Origin: a virus
Length of the DNA stretch: 30,877 bases
Strand: one strand, 5' to 3'
IMG/VR virus record: IMGVR_UViG_3300017917_003361
Location: 1 to 30,877 of that record
Position 1 is the first letter of the stretch. Each line of letters begins with the position of its first letter. Below the pieces are notes generated by a model. The model was not told the origin of the DNA. It worked only from the letters and a program-made list of their open reading frames with translations, and did no database searches. Position numbers and translations under genes: made by a program. Positions 15,700 through 23,171 of this stretch are shown here, one piece after another.

Positions 15700-17404
15700 G
15701 TTTAAAGAAATTCGTTATAAAAATTTTCTTTCGTCAGGAAATCAATTTACATCAATTAAGTTAAATCAAAATACAAATACATTAATTGTTGGGCAAAATG
15801 GTGCTGGAAAGTCAACCATCCTTGATGCTTTGTGCTTTTCCTTATTCAATAAACCATTTAGAAAAATTAATAAAAATCAGATTATTAACTCTACAAATGA
15901 AAAAGATTGTGTAGTAGAAATTGAGTTCATTGTAAACCGAAACGAATATAAAGTTATTCGTGGTATCAAACCTGGCATTTTTGAAATTTATCAAAATGGT
16001 AAAAAATTAAATGAGGATGCTTCTGCACAGGACCAACAAAAAATGTTGGAGCAGAGCATACTCAAACTAAACTATAAATCTTTCACTCAGATCGTCATTC
16101 TTGGCAGCGCATCATTTGTCCCTTTCATGCAACTTCCTGCTGCTCATAGAAGAGAAGTAATTGAAGATCTATTAGATATTAAAGTATTTTCTTCTATGTC
16201 TGAAATTTTAAAAAGTAAAATTAAGGATGCTAAAGAAACTGTCAAAACTTTAGAGTTAAAAAAAGAAAGCATTGCTGATAAAATTGTAATGCAACAAAAC
16301 TTTATTAATCAAATTGAAGAGACTGGGCAAAATGATATCAAAAATAAACAAACACAAATATCTGAATTTGAAAAAGAAACTTTTAACTATAATGAAAGTA
16401 TCACCGTCCTTTTACAGGAAGTTGAGGAAAAGCAACAAGAAATAGAAAAATTTTCTGATGCTTCAGATACTCTTCGCAAACTTGGAACTTTTAAAGGTAA
16501 AATTGGAAATAAAAAACAAAATTCTAATGATGATCTAGAATTCTTTAAAGAACATTCGGTTTGCCCAACATGTACACAAACTATAGAAGAAAAATTTCGT
16601 GTAAATAAAATTGAAGAGCTCCAGCAAGTCTTAAATTCTTATGAAAGTAATCTTCAAGAAATTGAAGATACTATTAAAAAAGAAGAAGAACGAGAGCAAG
16701 CGTTCTTTGGACTTCAAAGGGAGATATCAAAATTGCAAAATGAAATTTCTCAAATCAACATTCGTATTTCTAACTCAAACAAATCGAAATCAAATCTTGA
16801 AAAAGAAATTCAAACAATTACCACCAGACTTGAAAATAAAAATATTGAACACGAAAAATTAAGTGAATATAAATCTGATTTAAGGCAAATACTTCTAGAT
16901 CTAGAACAACTTAAGGAAGATTATAGTTATTATCTTCAGGCAAATATTCTTCTAAAAGATGATGGTGTAAAGAGTAGTATTATCAAAAAATATTTGCCAC
17001 TTATTAATCAGCAAGTCAATAAGTACTTGCAGATGATGGATTTCTTCATCAATTTTACTTTGGATGAAGAGTTTAATGAGAAAATTCAAACCCCAATCCA
17101 CGAAAACTTTTCATATCCTTCGTTCTCTGAGGGAGAAAAGATGAGAATTGATTTGTCATTACTATTCACTTGGAGAGAAATTGCAAGATTGAAGAACAGT
17201 ATTTCGACTAATCTTTTAATCATGGACGAAGTATTTGATAGTTCTCTCGATGGTTTAGGAACAGATGAGTTCTTTAAGATTATTCGCTACGTGGTTAGTG
17301 ATGCCAATATCTTTATCATTTCTCATAAGAATGAATTGCACGAAAAGTTTGAAAATGTGCTAGAATTCCACAAGGTCAAGGGCTTCAGTCAGTTGAAGAC
17401 TTGA
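15692..17404 (+). CDS. 46: Recombination nuclease subunit gp46 (Rad50-like)
   Basis: SMC-like ATPase subunit that works with gp47. 570 aa (T4: 560 aa). Walker A GQNGAGKS is at 34-41. A coiled coil (about 165-290 and 300-430) is split by the zinc hook CPTC (291-294), which dimerises the coils. The ABC signature SFSEGEK is at 477-483 and Walker B LLIMDE at 508-513, followed by the D-loop (SSLD) and a switch His (SHK). The last codons overlap the -35 box of the hli promoter. Confidence 0.96.
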   Translation: MIEFKEIRYKNFLSSGNQFTSIKLNQNTNTLIVGQNGAGKSTILDALCFSLFNKPFRKINKNQIINSTNEKDCVVEIEFIVNRNEYKVIRGIKPGIFEIYQNGKKLNEDASAQDQQKMLEQSILKLNYKSFTQIVILGSASFVPFMQLPAAHRREVIEDLLDIKVFSSMSEILKSKIKDAKETVKTLELKKESIADKIVMQQNFINQIEETGQNDIKNKQTQISEFEKETFNYNESITVLLQEVEEKQQEIEKFSDASDTLRKLGTFKGKIGNKKQNSNDDLEFFKEHSVCPTCTQTIEEKFRVNKIEELQQVLNSYESNLQEIEDTIKKEEEREQAFFGLQREISKLQNEISQINIRISNSNKSKSNLEKEIQTITTRLENKNIEHEKLSEYKSDLRQILLDLEQLKEDYSYYLQANILLKDDGVKSSIIKKYLPLINQQVNKYLQMMDFFINFTLDEEFNEKIQTPIHENFSYPSFSEGEKMRIDLSLLFTWREIARLKNSISTNLLIMDEVFDSSLDGLGTDEFFKIIRYVVSDANIFIISHKNELHEKFENVLEFHKVKGFSQLKT

Positions 17405-17429
17405 CAAATTTTTATTTTTCCTATATAAT
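17401..17429 (+). promoter_or_regulatory. Perfect-consensus sigma70 promoter for hli
   Basis: TTGACA (17401-17406), 17-bp spacer, TATAAT (17424-17429): full agreement with the bacterial housekeeping consensus at both boxes and in spacing. The -35 box contains the gp46 stop codon. Transcription should begin near 17436, leaving a leader of about 20 bases before hli. Confidence 0.9.
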
Positions 17430-17456
17430 TTTGTTGTAATTCGTTACAAATCTTTG

Positions 17457-17675
17457 ATGACTGTAACATCTAATGAATTTGGCCAACAAAATATGTGGGC
17501 TAAAGAACCAACTATGTACATTGATAAAGGAGTTCAAGAACAAATGGATAAAGGTGTATACGAAACTCATAACGAGAAAGCAGAAAAACTAAATGGTCGC
17601 CTTGCAATGCTTGGCGTGATTGCAGCACTCGGTGCTTATGCACTGACTGGTCAGATTATTCCAGGAATTTGGTGA
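17457..17675 (+). CDS. hli: High-light-inducible protein (Hli)
   Basis: Single-helix chlorophyll a/b-binding-type thylakoid protein that protects photosystems during infection, a common cyanophage auxiliary gene. 72 aa from the ATG at 17457 (a TTG three bases earlier is less likely). The hallmark is E43-x-x-N46-G47-R48-x-A-M-x-G within AEKLNGRLAMLGVIAALGAY, where Glu/Asn ligate chlorophyll and Arg pairs with Glu, and the helix spans about 45-62. The N-terminal 40 residues are soluble. The gene is an isolated cassette with its own perfect sigma70 promoter and terminator. Confidence 0.96.
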   Translation: MTVTSNEFGQQNMWAKEPTMYIDKGVQEQMDKGVYETHNEKAEKLNGRLAMLGVIAALGAYALTGQIIPGIW

Positions 17676-17696
17676 AGTAAAGAAATACTTTTTGAG

Positions 17697-17724
17697 AAGG
17701 GGGGATTTTCAATCCCCCTTTTTT
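17697..17724 (+). terminator. Rho-independent terminator after hli
   Basis: A G6 run faces a C5 run (17697-17707 with 17711-17721, about 11 pairs with one G-T), a loop of 3-5 bases, then a T tract. It ends the hli transcript 21 bp after its stop. Its loop also holds the poor -35 box of the next promoter. Confidence 0.88.
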
Positions 17725-17734
17725 GTGCTATAAT
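17706..17734 (+). promoter_or_regulatory. Extended -10 promoter before the DUF3310/gp45 operon
   Basis: TATAAT (17729-17734) with an extended -10 TG (17726-17727). The best -35 is TTTTCA (17706-17711) at 17-bp spacing, lying in the loop of the hli terminator. The start of transcription near 17741 gives a leader of about 20 bases. The same TGTGCTATAAT occurs before gp55. Confidence 0.7.
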
Positions 17735-17760
17735 CTTATTGAACTTTATTATGAAAAGAG

Positions 17761-18240
17761 ATGACGCAGAGTTATTGGGAAGAAGATGGTATTAGCATAA
17801 CAGGAAATCCATACTCATCTTCAGATACTATTTTCTTTGGTGATATAGCAAAATATAATTTTGCAGGTCAACCAGGTTCATATCAATATTTTGGTAATAA
17901 TTCTTCCGATACAATTACTTTTGATTTAAAAATGTCCGATAATAACTTTTGGAAGTTTGGAGAAAACAAAACCCTAAAAGCAGTTGAAGATTATATCAAG
18001 AGTACTTACAATTCTCATTATGCTTCAGAGAATTCGAAAGTACAGGTTCTTGATATTATCGACGCTATTGGTGATGGCGTTCCTTTTTGTCGAGATAATT
18101 TGATCAAGTATTCTTCTCGTTTTGGTAAAAAAAATGGGATGTCTAAACTTGATGCATTGAAGATTATTCATTACGGCATTCTTCTTTATCACTTTGCTGG
18201 ATTTAATGGCGAACAAACACAAAATTATAATGAACGATGA
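17761..18240 (+). CDS. Protein with C-terminal DUF3310 domain
   Basis: 159 aa. Residues about 84-145 follow the DUF3310 pattern seen in many phages: a His-Tyr pair, a DIIDAIG helix, a Phe-Cys pair, then NLIKYSSRFGKKNG and a final helix (ALKIIHYGILLYHF). The N-terminal 80 residues are Asn/Ser/Phe-rich and unrecognised. DUF3310 is found fused to the nucleotide kinase of T7 gp1.7, so a nucleotide-metabolism link is possible, but no kinase motif is present here. The start at 17761 has an AAAGAG ribosome site. An out-of-frame ATG at 17751 gives only a short ORF. Coupled to gp45 by ATGA. Confidence 0.65.
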   Translation: MTQSYWEEDGISITGNPYSSSDTIFFGDIAKYNFAGQPGSYQYFGNNSSDTITFDLKMSDNNFWKFGENKTLKAVEDYIKSTYNSHYASENSKVQVLDIIDAIGDGVPFCRDNLIKYSSRFGKKNGMSKLDALKIIHYGILLYHFAGFNGEQTQNYNER

Positions 18241-18911
18241 AATTTTCTGATAAAACGATTAAAATTCTTCAAAACTTTACCTCAATCAATCAGTCACTGT
18301 TCTTTAAAGAGGGTAAAAAACTTCGTACAATTTCTCCGATGCAAAATGTATTTGCAGAAGCGGAAATTGAAGAATACATCCCAAAAGATTTTGCAATCTA
18401 CGATCTTCCTCAGTTTCTAAACACAGTTGGTCTTTATAAAGATCCTGATATTGATGTGTCTAGTGAAGAACGTTATGCAAGTATCAAAGAAGGAAAAGCA
18501 AATCGTTCTAAGTATTTCTTTTCAGATTCTAGTGTAATTATTGCACCACCAGATCGTGAAATGAAACTTCCTTCTCAGGAGGTTTGTTTTGTTCTGCAAG
18601 AAGATCAACTTCAGAAAATTTTAAAATCTTCTTCTATTCTAGGTCTTCCTGATTTTGCTGCTGTTGGTGAAGCAGGCGTGATTAAATTGGTTGTCAGTGA
18701 TCGTAAAAACGATACTTCTAACGAATACTCAATTGTTGTTGGTGAAACTGATATTGAGTTTTCATTCAACTTTAAAATTGAAAATATCAAATTAATTCCT
18801 GGTAGTTACGAAGTAGTGATTTCTGAAAAGAAACTTGCCAGGTTCTATAGTGAACGTTATAATCTTACTTACTTCATTGCACTCGAACCAGACTCCACTT
18901 ATGGAAATTAA
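18237..18911 (+). CDS. 45: Sliding clamp gp45
   Basis: Trimeric DNA polymerase processivity clamp, also the activator of late transcription in T4. 224 aa (T4: 228 aa). Family features include MKFSDKTIKILQNFTSINQSLFF, AEIEEYIPKDFAIYDLPQFLNTV and the C-terminal NLTYFIALEPDSTYG. It is loaded by gp44/gp62, encoded downstream but here separated by inserted genes. It begins in the ATGA of the DUF3310 gene, and its last 11 bases overlap the following methyltransferase gene. Confidence 0.96.
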   Translation: MKFSDKTIKILQNFTSINQSLFFKEGKKLRTISPMQNVFAEAEIEEYIPKDFAIYDLPQFLNTVGLYKDPDIDVSSEERYASIKEGKANRSKYFFSDSSVIIAPPDREMKLPSQEVCFVLQEDQLQKILKSSSILGLPDFAAVGEAGVIKLVVSDRKNDTSNEYSIVVGETDIEFSFNFKIENIKLIPGSYEVVISEKKLARFYSERYNLTYFIALEPDSTYGN

Positions 18912-19635
18912 ATTTGATAAAGATTATCTCTTTATTGAAAATTCTCCAAAACAAATTTTAAATTGGTATGGATTTGAATATGAAACTTCAGCTCATACTG
19001 ATGGTGGAATAGTTTCTGTTCATAGAGGTGTATTAACGTCTTTACATAGAATTTTCGGTAAAGATAAAGTTTGGGATAATGTTCTTGATTGGTGTGCTGG
19101 AGATGGTGGTGTTGGGATGATGCTTTTAGGTTCTAAACTTGCCAATAAAGTTAATTTTATGGAACCATATCGAAAGGCATTAGATAATTTGTATAAAAAT
19201 TTATCGACTAATAATATATCTGCAAATGTATTTGAGTTGGATAAGGTTGCAGATCTTACTGGAAAATATGATTTAGTTATTGCAAATCCACCACACAATA
19301 GAATTCCAACTCTTCAAAGAATGTATGAACTTGAATGGATAAGAAAAAATAGAATTTATCCTTTAAAGTATGAAGATGCATTGAATGATTTTAGAAAAAA
19401 AACTCCACATAGACAATTTGATTTCAATTGGAAAATTCATATTGAGTTTTTTGAAAATATTGAAAAAAATTTAAATCCTGGAGCCGATGTAGTTCTTATA
19501 GAAAATCCTTCTACTTTTAATCCGTTAATCTGGGAATGGGGAAAAACAAATCTTAAACTTGAATGTTGGATTGACAATAATCAAATAAAAGAGTTTACTT
19601 ATCCTCAGGTAATTTTGCATTTTAAATATGGGTAA
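18901..19635 (+). CDS. SAM-dependent methyltransferase with NPPH motif
   Basis: Rossmann-fold methyltransferase, 244 aa from the ATG at 18901. Motif I is VLDWCAGDGGVG (61-72), an acidic residue follows at E88 (VNFMEP), and motif IV is NPPH (129-132) in DLVIANPPHN. NPP-type motifs occur in enzymes that methylate amino groups of bases (N6-adenine, N4-cytosine, guanine N2 in RNA) or glutamine side chains. His in the fourth place is reminiscent of the RsmC/RlmG type, but the target cannot be told. It overlaps gp45 by 11 bp and the next gene by 8 bp. It is not a usual part of the T4 45-44 block. Confidence 0.7.
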   Translation: MEIKFDKDYLFIENSPKQILNWYGFEYETSAHTDGGIVSVHRGVLTSLHRIFGKDKVWDNVLDWCAGDGGVGMMLLGSKLANKVNFMEPYRKALDNLYKNLSTNNISANVFELDKVADLTGKYDLVIANPPHNRIPTLQRMYELEWIRKNRIYPLKYEDALNDFRKKTPHRQFDFNWKIHIEFFENIEKNLNPGADVVLIENPSTFNPLIWEWGKTNLKLECWIDNNQIKEFTYPQVILHFKYG

Positions 19636-20290
19636 ATTTACTTTTGCAAATAGTTTAGAAGGATTTGATAATCATATTTACAATTCTATTAGAGGGTATG
19701 ATTGTCTTTGGAATGATGTTTTAAAACTGTCTGAATATTTTGTTGAAGATCATACCAATATTGTCGATATAGGATGTTCAACGGGAAAACTTTTGCAAAG
19801 AATGCAAGAACAAAATTCTTTTTGTGAATGTACTTATATTGGTATTGAAAATGAAAAGAATTTTTTTTCCGAATTATTGAAAAAAAAATCTTATAAGTTT
19901 CGTCTTCATTTAGATGACGTTAGAAAATTTAATTTCTATAATTGCAGTTTAATAACATCAATCTTTACTCTTCAATTTCTTCCAATTAAAGATAGAGAAA
20001 CTTTATTTCAATCTGTTTACAATGGATTAAATTTTGGAGGTGCTTTTATTTTTGCTGAAAAAGTATTTTGTGAAAATCCCAGAATACAAGAAATGTTGAC
20101 GTTTATGCATTATGAGTATAAACGTCAATACTTTACTTCAGATCAAATCTTAGATAAAGAAAAAGAACTTAGACATCTTTTGAAACCAAATACTGAATTG
20201 GAAATTTTAGACATGTGTGCTAAAATGGGATTTAATGTTACTCCTTTCTGGAGAAATCATAATTTTATTGGGTTTATTGCAATTAAATGA
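19628..20290 (+). CDS. CmoA-like SAM enzyme (possible carboxy-SAM synthase)
   Basis: 220 aa class I SAM fold with motif I VDIGCSTG (46-53). From about residue 110 it resembles bacterial CmoA: FTLQFLP (113-119), YNGLNFGGAFIFAEK, MHYEYKR (160-166), an acidic helix, and a C-terminus FWRNHNFIGFIAIK. CmoA makes carboxy-SAM from SAM and prephenate, used by CmoB to modify tRNA wobble uridine. No CmoB-like gene is seen here. The arginine that holds the carboxylate in E. coli CmoA may be replaced (Lys in the KEK stretch near 177-179), so product identity is uncertain and a plain methyltransferase remains possible. It overlaps the previous gene by 8 bp and gp44 by 4 bp. Confidence 0.6.
   Translation: MGKFTFANSLEGFDNHIYNSIRGYDCLWNDVLKLSEYFVEDHTNIVDIGCSTGKLLQRMQEQNSFCECTYIGIENEKNFFSELLKKKSYKFRLHLDDVRKFNFYNCSLITSIFTLQFLPIKDRETLFQSVYNGLNFGGAFIFAEKVFCENPRIQEMLTFMHYEYKRQYFTSDQILDKEKELRHLLKPNTELEILDMCAKMGFNVTPFWRNHNFIGFIAIK
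20096..20128 (+). repeat. 11-bp perfect inverted repeat inside the CmoA-like gene
   Basis: TTGACGTTTAT (20096-20106) is mirrored by its reverse complement at 20118-20128 across an 11-base loop. It lies in the codons of the MHYEYKR motif. No T tract follows, so it is not a terminator. It may be chance in AT-rich coding DNA. Confidence 0.4.
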
Positions 20291-21243
20291 TTATGAACCG
20301 TGATGACTTTCTTTGGGTAGAAAAATATCGACCTAAGAAAATTGATGATTGTATTCTTCCAGATGCAATTAAATCTACTTTGAAGAACTTTGTAACTAAA
20401 AGAGAAATTCCAAATCTTCTTCTTGCTGGTCCTCCTGGAATTGGTAAAACTACGGTTGCAAAAGCTTTGTGCCATGAACTAAAATCAGATTTTTATGTAA
20501 TTAATGGATCAGATGAAGGAAGATTTTTGGATACGGTTAGAAACCAAGCAAAAAATTTTGCTTCGACCGTATCGCTTTCGGCAATGGACGCGAAGCACAA
20601 AGTCATTATTATTGACGAAGCTGACAACACAACCCACGACGTACAACTCTTACTACGGGCAAATATTGAGGCATTTTATAACAACTGCCGATTTATCTTC
20701 ACCTGCAATTATAAAAACAAAATCATTGAACCATTGCATTCAAGATGCGCTGTCATTGATTTTGCAATTAATGGGAAACAGAAACCAGCAATCGCAGCAC
20801 AATTCTTCAAGCGTCTCGGGACTATTCTTGAGGCAGAAAATGTCAAACATGATCCGAAAGTTCTTGTTGAAATAATCAATCAACACTTTCCCGATTGGCG
20901 TCGTATTCTAAATGAATGCCAACGCTATTCTGCTGGAGGGTCAATAGATACTGGTATTCTTAGTATTTTATCCAACACAAATACAAAGGAGTTGGTTGGA
21001 TATCTTGCAAAGAAAGAGTTTGCCAACGTTCGTAAGTGGATCGTACAAAACTTAGATAATGATCCTAATACTATCCTTCGTAACATTTATGATTGTATCT
21101 ATGATACACTCAAACCAAATTCTATTCCTGAAGCAGTTCTGATCATTGCTAAGTATCAATACCAAACTGCATTTGTTGCCGATCAGGAAATTAATCTTCT
21201 GGCAGCACTAACTGAAATTATGTGTAACTGTGAATTTAAATGA
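20287..21243 (+). CDS. 44: Clamp loader ATPase subunit gp44
   Basis: AAA+ subunit of the gp44/gp62 clamp loader that opens gp45 and places it on primed DNA. 318 aa (T4: 319 aa). Walker A GPPGIGKT is at 48-55, Walker B IIIDEAD at 107-113, and the arginine-finger SRC motif at 152-154 (LHSRCAVIDF). The N-terminal LWVEKYRPKKIDDCILP is the RFC-box start. Either of two Met codons (20287, 20293) could begin the protein. It overlaps its neighbours by 4 bp at each end. Its partner gp62 lies 2.4 kb downstream instead of adjacent as in T4. Confidence 0.96.
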   Translation: MIMNRDDFLWVEKYRPKKIDDCILPDAIKSTLKNFVTKREIPNLLLAGPPGIGKTTVAKALCHELKSDFYVINGSDEGRFLDTVRNQAKNFASTVSLSAMDAKHKVIIIDEADNTTHDVQLLLRANIEAFYNNCRFIFTCNYKNKIIEPLHSRCAVIDFAINGKQKPAIAAQFFKRLGTILEAENVKHDPKVLVEIINQHFPDWRRILNECQRYSAGGSIDTGILSILSNTNTKELVGYLAKKEFANVRKWIVQNLDNDPNTILRNIYDCIYDTLKPNSIPEAVLIIAKYQYQTAFVADQEINLLAALTEIMCNCEFK

Positions 21244-21875
21244 CTATTGAACCTGGAATGATTTTGCGTCCTTTCGGACCAGTATTATATAAAAGTAAAA
21301 TTTCTGAAAGTCTTCGTCAAGTAATTCTCGATGCAGCAGCAAATTCCGATATTGAAAACAATCATTTGCTTGCTGGCAATATTGATCGAGAAGTTGCATT
21401 TCATATGGATGTAGACAGTGTTAATGAACTTCAAGAATATCTTGGTGATTATTTAATTCAAATGAGCAAGGTTGGAATGTATACTCCACCTGAAGGTCAA
21501 GAATTAAAAAATATTCAACTCGATCGCCCTTGGGTTAATGTTCAGCGTAAAGGCGAATGGAACCCACCGCATATTCATGCTGGAGATTTTTCTTGTGTTA
21601 TCTATGCTCAAGTTCCAGAAGCATTGAAAGATGAATGGAAACATCCTTCTCAGAGAGGAAGAAATCCAACAGGAGGAATGATAGAATGGCAATATGGGCA
21701 ATGGGCTCCACACAACAATCATCGTTTCGGTCCTGTTCCTCCAGAAGAAGGCGACATCTATATGTTTCCTGCATGGTTAATTCATTATGTCTATCCTTTT
21801 AATAGTGATGTTGAACGAATTAGTTTTTCAACTAACTTTTTTTTGAGTTATGGATCAAAAGAAGACAACTCCTGA
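21240..21875 (+). CDS. Putative 2OG-Fe(II) oxygenase
   Basis: 211 aa. The double-stranded beta-helix signature is visible: a metal-binding His region NPPHIHAGDFSCVIYAQVP (H111/H113), then GDIYMFPAWLIHYVYPF with the distal His182, and Arg193 (VERISFSTNF) for 2-oxoglutarate. The pattern fits the TIGR02466-like phage group of putative oxygenases, frequent in cyanophages and of unknown substrate. It is coupled to gp44 by ATGA. Protein hydroxylation or base modification are both possible, and the sequence does not decide. Confidence 0.72.
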   Translation: MTIEPGMILRPFGPVLYKSKISESLRQVILDAAANSDIENNHLLAGNIDREVAFHMDVDSVNELQEYLGDYLIQMSKVGMYTPPEGQELKNIQLDRPWVNVQRKGEWNPPHIHAGDFSCVIYAQVPEALKDEWKHPSQRGRNPTGGMIEWQYGQWAPHNNHRFGPVPPEEGDIYMFPAWLIHYVYPFNSDVERISFSTNFFLSYGSKEDNS

Positions 21876-22068
21876 AAATGTTAGAGAAGCAAATTTTGGA
21901 TTGTTTCGCTCTAAAATGACTTTACCTTCTGCTGCTGAACATTGTGGCATGACACAGAAGGAAATGAAAATGACTTTTCGTGAATTTTTGAAGTATCATC
22001 CACCTGATTATGACAAACTTGAAAACACCACTTCGTTATCCTGGCGGGAAGTCGAGGGCGACAAATAA
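21850..22068 (+). CDS. Small HTH-like protein, 72 aa
   Basis: Not recognised as a named family. The middle (LPSAAEHCGMTQKEMKMTFREFL) reads like a helix-turn-helix recognition unit, so DNA binding is possible. It begins inside the oxygenase gene (26-bp overlap) and runs 59 bp into the dam gene in another frame. It is supported by an intact frame, a proper ATG and a protein-like composition. The overlaps are unusually long for this genome. Confidence 0.55.
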   Translation: MDQKKTTPENVREANFGLFRSKMTLPSAAEHCGMTQKEMKMTFREFLKYHPPDYDKLENTTSLSWREVEGDK

Positions 22069-22867
22069 AATTAGTCAATTCTTCCCAGATCTTTTTAACT
22101 ATCAAGAGTATCGTGAACCTTTCCTTGGAGGAGGATCTGTTGCAATTTATGTGACGCAGCAATATCCAAACTTAAATATTTGGGTAAATGACTTATACGA
22201 ACCACTTATTAATTTTTGGAAACAACTGAGGGATCGTGGAGATGAAATTGAGAAATACCTCAAAGATCTTAAACAAAGGTACAATAATCCAAATCGAGCC
22301 AAAGTTCTCTTTTTGGAAAGTAAAGAATATCTTAGCGCGGTTTCTAAACGAACTGATGATTTGCATCGTGCTATTTCTTATTATATTGTCAATAAGTGTT
22401 CTTTTTCTGGTTTAACAGAAAGTTCTTCATTTTCACCTCAAGCTTCAGAAAATAACTTTTCTATGCGTGGGATTGAAAAGTTGTCCGAATACTCTAAGAT
22501 AATTGAAAACTGGAAAATTACTAATTACTCATATAATGAGGTAATTGATTTTCGGAGTAGTGATAGTGCTTTTGTATATCTTGATCCTCCTTATGACATT
22601 AAGGATAATCTCTACGGGAATAAAGGATCAATGCACAAAGGATTTGATCACGATCAGTTTGCTATTGATTGTGATAATTCTTCACTTGATATGTTAATAA
22701 GTTACAACTCATCCCAATTGGTAAAAGATCGTTTTTCAAAATGGTCTGCAGTTGAGTTTGATCATACATATACTATGAGATCAACTGGAGAATATTTAAA
22801 AAACCAGAAGGATCGGAAAGAACTTCTTCTGCTAAATTACTCTGATGGGAAAGCACTATCTACTTAA
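22010..22867 (+). CDS. dam: DNA adenine methyltransferase (Dam, D12 class)
   Basis: N6-adenine DNA methyltransferase of the D12/Dam family, 285 aa (T4 Dam: 259 aa). LRYPGGKSR (8-16) and FLGGGSV (38-44) form the SAM site, VNDL (59-62) is the acidic loop and DPPY (191-194) the catalytic motif. The target is not decidable from sequence, though GATC, the usual Dam site, is common in the window and not avoided. It may protect phage DNA from host nucleases or mark it. The start at 22010 is required because the PGGKSR region begins at once. It overlaps the previous gene by 59 bp and speD by 23 bp. Confidence 0.92.
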   Translation: MTNLKTPLRYPGGKSRATNKISQFFPDLFNYQEYREPFLGGGSVAIYVTQQYPNLNIWVNDLYEPLINFWKQLRDRGDEIEKYLKDLKQRYNNPNRAKVLFLESKEYLSAVSKRTDDLHRAISYYIVNKCSFSGLTESSSFSPQASENNFSMRGIEKLSEYSKIIENWKITNYSYNEVIDFRSSDSAFVYLDPPYDIKDNLYGNKGSMHKGFDHDQFAIDCDNSSLDMLISYNSSQLVKDRFSKWSAVEFDHTYTMRSTGEYLKNQKDRKELLLLNYSDGKALST

Positions 22868-23171
22868 TCTTTATGGATGTCCATTTGATTTATTAGACAA
22901 TCTATTATTTCTGCAAGATCTTTTAGAAATCGCTGCAGAAAGTAGTGGTGCAACAATTATCCAAACAATTTCAAAAAAGTTTCATCCACAGGGAGTGACA
23001 GTAGTTTCTTTACTTTCTGAAAGTCATATTAGTATTCATACTTGGCCAGAAGAAGGTAAAGCTGCATGTGATATCTATACCTGTGGTAGCTCACATCCAA
23101 AAATAGGATGTGATATAATTATCCATCAACTTAAATCTAAATCCCATACATTATCCTATATTGAAAGATGA
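22845..23171 (+). CDS. speD: S-adenosylmethionine decarboxylase SpeD
   Basis: Pyruvoyl enzyme that decarboxylates SAM for polyamine (spermidine) synthesis; a known cyanophage auxiliary gene. 108 aa, close to the short bacterial/archaeal SpeH class (about 120-130 aa). The proenzyme cleaves itself between E59 and S60 in LLSESHISIHTWPE, creating the pyruvoyl group. H65 and C80 are the processing and catalytic residues at the same spacing as in the Thermotoga enzyme. It overlaps dam by 23 bp and the HNH gene by 4 bp. Confidence 0.94.
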   Translation: MGKHYLLNLYGCPFDLLDNLLFLQDLLEIAAESSGATIIQTISKKFHPQGVTVVSLLSESHISIHTWPEEGKAACDIYTCGSSHPKIGCDIIIHQLKSKSHTLSYIER

